DNA from: Terriglobia bacterium
GTDB lineage: Bacteria; Acidobacteriota; Terriglobia; Bryobacterales; Bryobacteraceae
Length of the DNA: 52,756 nucleotides
Reading direction: 5' to 3'
Assembly: GCA_020073615.1 (NCBI GenBank)
Contig: JAIQEX010000032.1
Coordinates: 1-52,756, forward strand
The notes under the pieces are model-generated. The model did not search any database and had not been told where the DNA came from. It was given only the letters and a program-made list of their open reading frames with translations. A program made the position numbers and the translations under genes. This document shows, in pieces, positions 1 to 6,378 of this stretch (positions within the stretch are counted from its first letter, which is position 1; each line of letters starts with the position of its first letter).

Positions 1-103
1 TCCGACGACGAGGGCGGATGGAAAAGTGGAACACCAAAAGCAGGTTTCCCACTTTCCCACCGCCCCGAATCTATATAGATCTCAAGAACAAAAAAACCGG
101 GCC

Positions 104-149
104 GCGGGCGGGCTTCGCCCTCCGCCCGGCGGCGGGCGCTCCGCGCCGC
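104..149. repeat. GC-rich hairpin-forming block
   Basis: This very GC-rich stretch contains nested inverted repeats, a GGGCGG/CCGCCC arm pair around a TTCG turn followed by GGCGC-TCC-GCGCC. It could be a REP-like intergenic element or the terminator of a gene outside the window. No T-tract follows either hairpin. Apart from this I see no supported gene or signal in the first 265 bases. Confidence 0.3.
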
Positions 150-265
150 TTAAGAGTTAAAAGGTAATTGTCGTTGATCGGGAGAAATAGTTGTCGTCAA
201 TGCGAAGAAATAGTTGACGCCGGACAATGCCGCGACTTGCCCTGGGATGCGTATGGTTCGGGCAG

Positions 266-586
266 TCAAAATTGCAAATATTTTTGGCTAGGATTCACCC
301 AAACGTTGCCGTGCATATCGACAGCGCGCTTTGCCTCGGTCTTGATCGGGGATGTTCGGTTGAGATGCAAGACTAAAGCAAAGAAACCGAGGACGATCAG
401 CACCACAACAAGAGCGAGGACGAATTGTTCTGGCGGCGCTAACCCGGCGAGGTGAGACCATATGAAGGCCCCCACGCCGGAAAGGATGCTCACGACGGCC
501 TCCCACCAACCGAACCACTGAAGCAAACTGCGAACGCGCGAAATCTGCCCCAGCCAGGCCCACGCTCGTTTGAACATGTTTGGCAT
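266..586 (-). CDS. small two-helix membrane protein, unknown function
   Basis: The 106-residue product has an amphipathic Trp-rich N-terminus. Hydrophobic segments lie near residues 25-47 and 55-75, and a polar tail ends in HGNVWVNPSQKYLQF. The layout suggests an inner-membrane protein with two helices and the tail on one face. I recognise no characterised family, although short proteins of this build are common in accessory regions. No strong Shine-Dalgarno precedes the ATG, and open frames overlap it on both strands, so the call rests mainly on the convincing membrane pattern. It stands alone upstream of the arginine operon and points away from it. Confidence 0.45.
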   Translation of the reverse strand: MPNMFKRAWAWLGQISRVRSLLQWFGWWEAVVSILSGVGAFIWSHLAGLAPPEQFVLALVVVLIVLGFFALVLHLNRTSPIKTEAKRAVDMHGNVWVNPSQKYLQF

Positions 587-727
587 GCCGCAAGCCTAAC
601 ATTGGTGCCATAGTAGACTGAAGGGATTTTTGAACTCCTGAATAATTACCCAAAGGCACTCCTAGGGAAAGCATGTCAAGCGCGGCAGGATGGAAAACCT
701 GGGCTGCAAGTACAACAAAAGATTAAT

Positions 728-805
728 ATGAATATTCGGCCAACACAACTCGTGGGGCGCAGCCACTGCCTAGCTGTGGTATATTTATTCATAACAACGA
801 ATATT
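728..805 (+). promoter_or_regulatory. possible ArgR/promoter region upstream of argC
   Basis: The AT-rich leader before argC carries the palindrome TGAATATTCG at 729-738, a TATATTTATTCAT stretch at 780-792 and a GAATATT half-site at 799-805, just before the ATG. ARG boxes in other bacteria are palindromes built on TGAAT/ATTCA halves, so these could be operator half-sites with an overlapping -10 region. The spacing does not match the enteric consensus, so this is a tentative reading. Confidence 0.25.
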
Positions 806-813
806 TACACACC

Positions 814-1803
814 ATGAGGACTCGCTCCAAAGTCGGAATTGTCGGATTCCGCGGCTACAGCGGCGCCGAGTTGGTCGGCCTCCTGGCGAAACACCCCCAC
901 GCTCGGCCCGTGCTCCTGGAGCACCGCGAGGACTCCGCCGAGGCCGCCTGCCACCTCCCGTCGAACCCCGAATCCGTTCGCGCCGAGGGGCTGAGCGTGG
1001 TCTTCCTGGCCACACCGCCGGAAGTCTCCATGGAGCTCGCGCCGGCCATGCTGGATGCCGGGGCTCGGGTAGTGGACCTCAGCGGCGCGTTCCGCTTGCG
1101 CACGCCCGAAACGTACGCCGCCTGGTACAAGGAGCCGCACACGGCGCCGCAACTGTTGGCCGAGGCTGCTTATGGGCTCCCGGAGTTGTGCCGCGAGCGC
1201 ATCCCGGGGGCGCGCCTGGTGGCCAATCCGGGCTGCTATCCCACGGCCGCCAACCTCGCCATACGGCCGCTGGTGGAGGCGGGGGTGGTGGATCGCGCCT
1301 GCGGAATCGTTTGCGATGCCAAGTCGGGAGCGACCGGCGCCGGGCGCAAGCCCTCGCTCAAAACCAGCTTCTGCGAGGTGGCGGAGAACTTCTCGGCCTA
1401 CTCCATCCTGAAGCACCGCCACGTGCCGGAAGTGTTGCAGGTTTCGACCCTCGAGGAACGCGAGTTCAGCTTCACGGCGCAGTTGCTGCCGGTAGCCCGC
1501 GGCATCCTGGAGACGGTATATTTTCGCGCGGTGGGCGTGAACTCGGCCGAAGAGCTGCTGGCCATCTATAAAAGCCGCTACGCGGGCGAGCCGTTCGTGC
1601 GGCTGCATCCTCACGGGCAGTTTCCCGATCTGCGCGCCGTGGGGCGCACCAATTTCTGCGATATCGGGGTGACGCTGGACGCCCACACGGGCCGCGCGGT
1701 GGTGGTGGTGGCCATCGACAACCTGGTCAAGGGCGCGGCGGGTCAGGCCGTGCAGAATATGAATCTCATGCTGGGCTATGCGGAAACCGAGGGCCTGCTG
1801 TGA
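814..1803 (+). CDS. argC: N-acetyl-gamma-glutamyl-phosphate reductase
   Basis: ArgC carries out the NADPH-dependent reduction of N-acetylglutamyl phosphate to the semialdehyde, the third step of arginine/ornithine synthesis in the cytoplasm. The 329-residue length is normal for the shorter type of the family. The N-terminal dinucleotide-binding motif GIVGFRGYSGAEL is at residues 8-20. The catalytic cysteine is C141 in VANPGCYPTA, and SGATGAGRKPS follows as expected. The gene ends in a GTGA overlap with argB, so the two are translationally coupled. An AT-rich possible regulatory region with TGAATATTC-like sites lies directly upstream. Confidence 0.95.
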   Translation: MRTRSKVGIVGFRGYSGAELVGLLAKHPHARPVLLEHREDSAEAACHLPSNPESVRAEGLSVVFLATPPEVSMELAPAMLDAGARVVDLSGAFRLRTPETYAAWYKEPHTAPQLLAEAAYGLPELCRERIPGARLVANPGCYPTAANLAIRPLVEAGVVDRACGIVCDAKSGATGAGRKPSLKTSFCEVAENFSAYSILKHRHVPEVLQVSTLEEREFSFTAQLLPVARGILETVYFRAVGVNSAEELLAIYKSRYAGEPFVRLHPHGQFPDLRAVGRTNFCDIGVTLDAHTGRAVVVVAIDNLVKGAAGQAVQNMNLMLGYAETEGLL

Positions 1804-2588
1804 AGGCGCTGATCAAACTCGGCGGCGCGCTGCTCGATTCGGCGAATTCGCGGGAAGCGCTGGCGGGGCAGATCGCGGCGGCTGGCGCGCGCGGCGGCCG
1901 GTTGGTGGTGGTACACGGCGGCGGCCGGCGGATGACCCGCTACCTGGCCGAGCACGGCATCGAGAGCCGCTTTGTGGATGGCCTGCGGGTCACCGGCCCG
2001 GAAACGGTGGACGCCGTGCTCCAAGTGTTCGCGGGCAGCGTGAATCACGAATTGGTGGCCAGCCTGAACCGCGCTGGGGCCATGGCCGTGGGACTTACCG
2101 GCATCGACGCGCTGCTGGTGGAGGCCGCGCAGATGGACCCGGCGCTGGGCGCGGTGGGGCGCGTGACCACGGTGAATGCGGGCCTGCTCCACCTGCTGGC
2201 CGAGCACGGCTATCTTCCCGTAGTGGCCTGTGTCGCGGGCGATCGCCAAGGGGGCATCTACAACGTCAATGCCGACCACATGGCGGCGGCCTGCGCCGTG
2301 GCCTTCGGCGCCCAACAACTGCTCTTCCTGACCGATGTCGCCGGCGTGCTCGATGCCGGTAAACAGGTGCGGTCGGTGGTGACCGCCGCCGAGGTCGCGC
2401 AACTGATCGCGGGCGGCAACGCCACCGGCGGTATGCAGACGAAACTCAACGCCGCGCTGGCCGCGCTCGCGGGCGGAGTCGGGCAGGTGCGCATCGCTCC
2501 GGGCTCGTCCGCGGACGTGATCGAGCGGATTCTGGCGGGCGAGGACATCGGCACCCGCGTGGTCGCCGGCGAGGTGCCAGCCCTATGA
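1800..2588 (+). CDS. argB: acetylglutamate kinase
   Basis: ArgB phosphorylates N-acetylglutamate with ATP, the second step of arginine synthesis. The 262-residue product has the amino-acid kinase fold signatures: KLGGALLD at the N-terminus, VVHGGG at about residues 38-43, YNVNADHMAAA in the substrate/ATP region, FLTDVAGVLD, and GGMQTKL near the C-terminus. The start is a GTG that overlaps the argC stop by four bases, and the stop overlaps the next ATG by four bases (ATGA). The three genes therefore form a tightly coupled operon. The length fits the short, hexamer-less type, which is often not feedback-regulated, but regulation cannot be read from the sequence. Confidence 0.93.
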   Translation: MKALIKLGGALLDSANSREALAGQIAAAGARGGRLVVVHGGGRRMTRYLAEHGIESRFVDGLRVTGPETVDAVLQVFAGSVNHELVASLNRAGAMAVGLTGIDALLVEAAQMDPALGAVGRVTTVNAGLLHLLAEHGYLPVVACVAGDRQGGIYNVNADHMAAACAVAFGAQQLLFLTDVAGVLDAGKQVRSVVTAAEVAQLIAGGNATGGMQTKLNAALAALAGGVGQVRIAPGSSADVIERILAGEDIGTRVVAGEVPAL

Positions 2589-3187
2589 TCAGCAGTCTGC
2601 GCGCCGACGCTTTCGTGGAATCCCCGGGCGCGGGAGGGCGGCTCGACGTGCGCAAGGCGGTGATGCACGACATCCCGCCCATTCTCGACCTGATCAACGG
2701 CTACGCGGCCAGGGGCATCATGCTGCCGCGCACCGAATTCGAGATGTCGGAGGCGATACGCGATTTCACCGTGGTGAGCCTGGGCGGCGATCTGCTGGGC
2801 TGCGGCGCGCTGCATTTTTACAGCCCCACGGTGGGCGAGATCCGCTCGCTGGCGGTTCACGAGCGCGCCAAGACGCACGGCGTGGGACGCAGGCTGGTGG
2901 AATCGCTGGTCGAAGAAGCGCTGGAATACGAGCTCGATGGCGTTTTTGCCTTTACGTACGTGGTGGAGTTCTTTCAAAAGGTCGGTTTCCAGGTGGTGGA
3001 GCGCGGCGTGCTTCCTCTCAAGGCTTGGAAGGACTGCCTGCGCTGCCCGAAATTCCAGGCCTGCGACGAAATCGCCATGCTGCGCATTCTGCGTCCCCAG
3101 CGCTGGAATGAAGCCCTGCCGCGGAGCTGGGGTGCCGAAGATCAGTTCATTCAGATCCCCACGCCGCGGCCGATCAAGACGCCTTAG
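2585..3187 (+). CDS. GNAT N-acetyltransferase, probable N-acetylglutamate synthase
   Basis: The 200-residue single-domain GNAT protein is coupled to argB by an ATGA overlap. Motif A with the acetyl-CoA loop reads LAVHERAKTHGVGRRLVE. The segment RKAVMHDIPPILDLINGYA is the usual start of the short ArgA-like family, and the cysteine cluster CLRCPKFQACDE near the C-terminus is typical of it. With argC and argB upstream, acetylation of glutamate, the first step of the pathway, is the natural role. The pathway order is reversed in the operon. Another amino-acid acetyltransferase role cannot be excluded. The N-terminus carries about 15 residues before the domain, so a later start is possible. Confidence 0.8.
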   Translation: MISSLRADAFVESPGAGGRLDVRKAVMHDIPPILDLINGYAARGIMLPRTEFEMSEAIRDFTVVSLGGDLLGCGALHFYSPTVGEIRSLAVHERAKTHGVGRRLVESLVEEALEYELDGVFAFTYVVEFFQKVGFQVVERGVLPLKAWKDCLRCPKFQACDEIAMLRILRPQRWNEALPRSWGAEDQFIQIPTPRPIKTP

Positions 3188-3695
3188 TGTGAGGCCCACG
3201 GCAATCGGTCGTGAGGTTCGGGCTCAGCGTCTGGAATCTGATCGAGTGCCGCTCGGAACCTTGCAACCCTTGCCCGCTCACCACGGCGCCCCAAATAGGC
3301 AGCGCCCGCGAACTGTTCCGATAGGGCCGCGGAGACGAATTCCTCGACGGAGACGTGTTCGTGGGCAGCCAACTCTTCTGCCCGGCGCCAGTGGCCGCAA
3401 GTTCCAAAAGGAATTCATCGCCGGGATCTCTCAGTGCTGGACGAAGTCTGAATCGGATCGCAGGCTGTGACCCCAACCGGCAAAACATATCGACGATACT
3501 TTCGACCACCCAATCGGCTAATCCGAGCCGGCTGGCTTCCCGCTTCGCAACCTCCTCGTATTCGAGGATCAGGGCAACCGATACGATTGGCCGCCATCGG
3601 GGGTCTCCGAGAAGGCTGATCAGCCTGGAGGATGCGCCGCTCCGGGAGCGCATGGCTGAGACCAGCACGTTGGTGCCGATGCCAGCCCGCTGCAT
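3184..3695 (-). pseudogene. wrecked PIN toxin / ribbon-helix-helix antitoxin pair
   Basis: The first ~105 codons resemble a COG1569-type PIN toxin: TNVLVSAMRSRSGASSRL, then LILEYEEVAKRE, then LRPALRDPGDEFLLELA. The first catalytic aspartate, expected in the DTN motif, is a glycine (GIGTN, codon GGC). The PIN sequence stops making sense after LELAATGAG. From there another frame reads RRAEELAAHEHVSVEEF and ends PDAEPEPHDRLP, which is the C-terminal two thirds of the antitoxin that usually follows such PIN genes. A deletion has probably removed the toxin C-terminus and antitoxin N-terminus, joining them out of frame. It is convergent with, and slightly overlaps, the acetyltransferase gene. Confidence 0.7.
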
Positions 3696-3912
3696 CGCGA
3701 CTCATCCTAACATAGGGCGGTAGAGCGGTTCGAATCGTCTGCCTTGCCCCACGCCGCGGCCCGTGTAGGAAATACCCTCAAAGTAGGGACTCCCGCCACA
3801 CCCCACAAAATATCGCAGAAAACTTCTACGCTTTTGGACAAATAGGGCATATGATCATCTTTCAGGATAAAGAAGCCTGAAATTGTCGATCCCTACTTCT
3901 TGTGAGGCAAAC

Positions 3913-4884
3913 ATGAGAGCGCAAACGGTTGAAGTGAAATCCTCAACTGGTCGGGTCCTTTGTTGCACCGTTTTCCGGCCGGGCGGGAAAAAGCTGCTGG
4001 CGAAAGGGCATGTCATCAGCGATGAAGACGTCCGCGTGCTGGAATCCGAAGGCATGGAATCCATCTGGGTTACCGAGCTGGAGGATGGCGAGGTCGGCGA
4101 GGACGATGCGGTCTGTCAGGTAGCCAGCGAGATGGGGTGCGGCAGCTTCGAGATCCGCCTGGCGGCGGGGGGCCGGGCCAATCTGCTGGCCACGGAAAAC
4201 TGCTGCGTGCTGGTGGACGATGAGCTCCTCAAGCAGATCAACTGCACCGCCAGCGTGGTCATCGCCACTTCTTTGAATTTCGGCTACGCCGTGGCGGGCC
4301 AGCGCATCGCCACCGTGAAGAGCGCGCCGTTTGCCGTGGCCAAGGACCAGTTGGAAGCGGTGATCGGCATTCTGAAAGAGCGCGGGCCGATCCTCCAGGC
4401 GCGGCCCATCCGTACGCCCACGGTGGGCGTGCTTTATACCGATCCCATCTCGGGAGAGCGGGCCCGGCAACTGTTCGAGAACATCATGCGCCAGCGCCTG
4501 GAACGCTTCGGGGTGAATGCCAATTTCGTGCTGGCCTGCACCGAGGACGACAATTCCGTGGCGCGCTGCCTGCAACACTTGATGCGCTCCAAACCCTGCG
4601 TCGTGCTGGTGGCCTCCACCACCGCTCCGGCCGGTCCGGAGGACGTGATCGGCCAGGCCATGATCAAGGTCGGCGCCCAGGTGGAACGTTTCCTGGCGCC
4701 GGTGGAGCCGGGGAATCTGCTGCTGCTGTCGTATAAGGATGAGGTGCCGATCATCTCGGCGCCCGGCTGCTTCCGGTCGGCCAAGCCCAATGTGGTCGAT
4801 CTGGTCCTGCCGCCGCTATTGGCCCGCTATCACGTCACCGGCTGGGAAGTGGCCTGCCTGGGACACGGCGGCCTGCTGGCGTAA
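3913..4884 (+). CDS. molybdopterin-binding (MoeA/MogA-domain) protein
   Basis: The C-terminal half, from about residue 165, looks like the MoeA/MogA molybdopterin-binding domain: VGVLYTDPISGERARQLFENIM at its start, VLVASTTAPAGPEDVIGQAMIKVG for the central glycine-rich region, and IISAPGCF near the end. The first ~160 residues are a separate beta-rich part, including VKSAPFAV, that I do not recognise. Proteins of this build occur next to molybdenum hydroxylases or cofactor genes, but none is nearby, so the substrate is unknown. I chose ATG 3913 because GAGG precedes it; an in-frame TTG 30 bases upstream is less likely. A strong terminator follows, so the gene is probably monocistronic. Confidence 0.7.
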   Translation: MRAQTVEVKSSTGRVLCCTVFRPGGKKLLAKGHVISDEDVRVLESEGMESIWVTELEDGEVGEDDAVCQVASEMGCGSFEIRLAAGGRANLLATENCCVLVDDELLKQINCTASVVIATSLNFGYAVAGQRIATVKSAPFAVAKDQLEAVIGILKERGPILQARPIRTPTVGVLYTDPISGERARQLFENIMRQRLERFGVNANFVLACTEDDNSVARCLQHLMRSKPCVVLVASTTAPAGPEDVIGQAMIKVGAQVERFLAPVEPGNLLLLSYKDEVPIISAPGCFRSAKPNVVDLVLPPLLARYHVTGWEVACLGHGGLLA

Positions 4885-4941
4885 ACAAGCTCCTCCAACC
4901 CCGCGATCTGAATTCCTCCGAACAGGTCACGGGTTCTCCTC

Positions 4942-4978
4942 ACCGGGCGTCCTCCTCCGGGACGCCCGGTCTTTTTTT
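4942..4978 (+). terminator. rho-independent terminator after the molybdopterin-binding gene
   Basis: An 11-bp perfect stem (ACCGGGCGTCC / GGACGCCCGGT) with a 7-base loop is followed directly by CTTTTTTT. It ends transcription of the upstream plus-strand gene. The duplicated HAD 3' end begins at the end of its T-tract. Confidence 0.92.
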
Positions 4979-5064
4979 CACCACGCAATCCCGCGCGCCT
5001 TCATCTCGCGTTCCAACTGCTCCCGCGATTCGAACCGCACGGCGTCGATGCCCAAGAGGCGGGC
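4978..5064 (-). repeat. orphan copy of the HAD gene 3' end (direct repeat A)
   Basis: These 87 bases match the last 29 codons, with stop, of the HAD gene at 5568-5654 with only three mismatches. The offset is exactly 590 bases. The copy begins at the HAD stop codon and breaks off where the HAD coding sequence continues into GCCGCC. It has no gene body attached. Together with the functional copy it brackets the PIN-like gene. See the finding on insertion by 3'-end duplication. Confidence 0.93.
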
Positions 5065-5074
5065 GCACACGGGG

Positions 5075-5551
5075 CTAACTGAATAGGCAGACGACCTTGA
5101 CGAGCGAGGACCGGTGGACGGACTTGTCCGGCTTCTCGGTCATGATGAACTCGTCCGCCCTAAGCAGATGCGCTGCGACGAGGTGCAGTGCCTCCATGGG
5201 ACCCACTCCCGCCATGGCCGCCTCTCTAAACCCATGGCCGAGAATGAGCTTGAGGTCGTTCGTCATGGTGGCCCGAGGAAAGTACGTTTGGTAGAAACGA
5301 TGTTCGCCGCTGCGCTTATTGAAAAGCGCTTTAGGTGTGGTCTCCAGGTGGACGAACGGGCTACAAAGGAAAACCCGCAGGCCCCGCCGCTCAGCGATCT
5401 CGCGTTCGAGCTTGCGGCGGTTGAGCAGTTTGCCGCCAGACGCCGCGCACTCTTCGGCCAGTTTCCGGGGCTGCTTACCAAGCTTGGACACGGGGCGCCC
5501 GGGCTGCGGGCGTCCATTCTTCCTGCCTGTGGTCTTCGGAGACTTCACCAT
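5075..5551 (-). CDS. PIN-domain-like protein with foreign N-terminus
   Basis: From about residue 60 the 158-residue product reads like the C-terminal two thirds of a PIN RNase: FLCSPFVHLETTPKALFNKR, then HRFYQTYF, then GPMEALHLVAAHLL and ADEFIMTEKPDKSVHR. The usual N-terminal strand with the first catalytic aspartate is missing. A basic, Gly/Pro/Lys-rich stretch replaces it and ends LNRRKLEREIAERRG, which resembles the tail of an antitoxin. The product may be a fused antitoxin-toxin remnant without activity, or a new chimera. The ATG is preceded by TGAGGAAA overlapping the HAD stop codon, so it would be co-expressed with HAD. It lies between two copies of the HAD 3' end, so it is probably inserted. 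Confidence 0.55.
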   Translation of the reverse strand: MVKSPKTTGRKNGRPQPGRPVSKLGKQPRKLAEECAASGGKLLNRRKLEREIAERRGLRVFLCSPFVHLETTPKALFNKRSGEHRFYQTYFPRATMTNDLKLILGHGFREAAMAGVGPMEALHLVAAHLLRADEFIMTEKPDKSVHRSSLVKVVCLFS

Positions 5552-5567
5552 TGGTGGCGACGTTTCC

Positions 5568-5654
5568 TCACCAGGCAATCCCGCGCGCTTTCATCTCCCG
5601 TTCCAACTGCTCCCGCGATTCGAACCGCACGGCGTCGATGCCCAAGAGGCGGGC
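5568..5654 (-). repeat. HAD gene 3' end (direct repeat B, functional copy)
   Basis: This is the coding copy of the 87-bp direct repeat found again at 4978-5064. It is the in-frame end of the HAD gene, including its TGA stop. Confidence 0.93.
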
Positions 5655-6170
5655 CGCCTCGACGTAGGCGGCAATGTCGTCGGCATAAAAGCACTCCTCC
5701 GCGCGGCAGCCGGCGCGCTCAATGGCCACCTGGTAAATTTCCCGCCGCGGCTTCATGGCCTTCACCTGGTAGGAAAGCACCAGCTCGTGAAAGTGGCGCA
5801 GCAAGGGGTAGCTTTCGTGGAGCGTCTCGAAGTGGATGGCGTTGGTGTTGGAAACGAGGACCAGGCGGTAGCGGGCAGCCAGCCCCTCCAGCATGCTTTC
5901 CGGAAGCAGCGGCTCGGTGAAGATGTTGCACCACAAGCGGCGGAACTGCTCGTAATCCACGCGCAGCTCGAGCACGCGGCAGAGTTGGTCCACGAATGCC
6001 CGCGGCTCGATGAGCCCGCTTTCCAGCCGCTCCACCAGCCCGGTCGTGGCCAGGCGCCGGGGAATCTCGGCGGCGGGGTACGGGCAGCGGCGCTCCAGGG
6101 CCGCGTACCCGCGTTTGAAATCGAAATGGATGAGGACCTTGCCGAGATCGAGCAGGATCGCTTTGTACAT
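5568..6170 (-). CDS. HAD-family phosphatase (YihX-like)
   Basis: The 200-residue protein has the layout of the YihX sugar-phosphate phosphatases of the haloacid dehalogenase superfamily. Motif I is LLDLGKVLI, with one aspartate and the DLG variant of the nucleophile loop found in YihX. The helical cap follows, then motif II VLVSNTNAIHFE, the KPRREIYQ lysine of motif III, and motif IV FYADDIAAYVEAA. Related enzymes dephosphorylate glucose-1-phosphate or similar sugars in the cytoplasm, but the substrate here is not visible. The gene diverges from tolC. Its stop overlaps the ribosome-binding site of the inserted PIN-like gene, and its last 87 bases are duplicated beyond that gene. Confidence 0.82.
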   Translation of the reverse strand: MYKAILLDLGKVLIHFDFKRGYAALERRCPYPAAEIPRRLATTGLVERLESGLIEPRAFVDQLCRVLELRVDYEQFRRLWCNIFTEPLLPESMLEGLAARYRLVLVSNTNAIHFETLHESYPLLRHFHELVLSYQVKAMKPRREIYQVAIERAGCRAEECFYADDIAAYVEAARLLGIDAVRFESREQLEREMKARGIAW

Positions 6171-6378
6171 GGGCTACCTTCACCATACCCGGAAAATCCC
6201 GGCGCCGTCCGATTCCGCATAGCGCTGTTCGCCAGCGGACAGCCGGAGCCTCCGCGCCAGCCTTCGCTAGCCAGGAAACGTCTTGTTTCTCAATGGCTTG
6301 CACGGCTCTTACCCGGTGGTATGGCACTTGCCGTGCATTTCCGCAACCCGTATCTCGATCTCTTCAGAGAGGATCCTT

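Noticed and set aside
168-455. Plus-strand open frame opposite the small membrane protein
   Set aside because: No protein-like pattern, while the minus-strand frame encodes two clear membrane helices.
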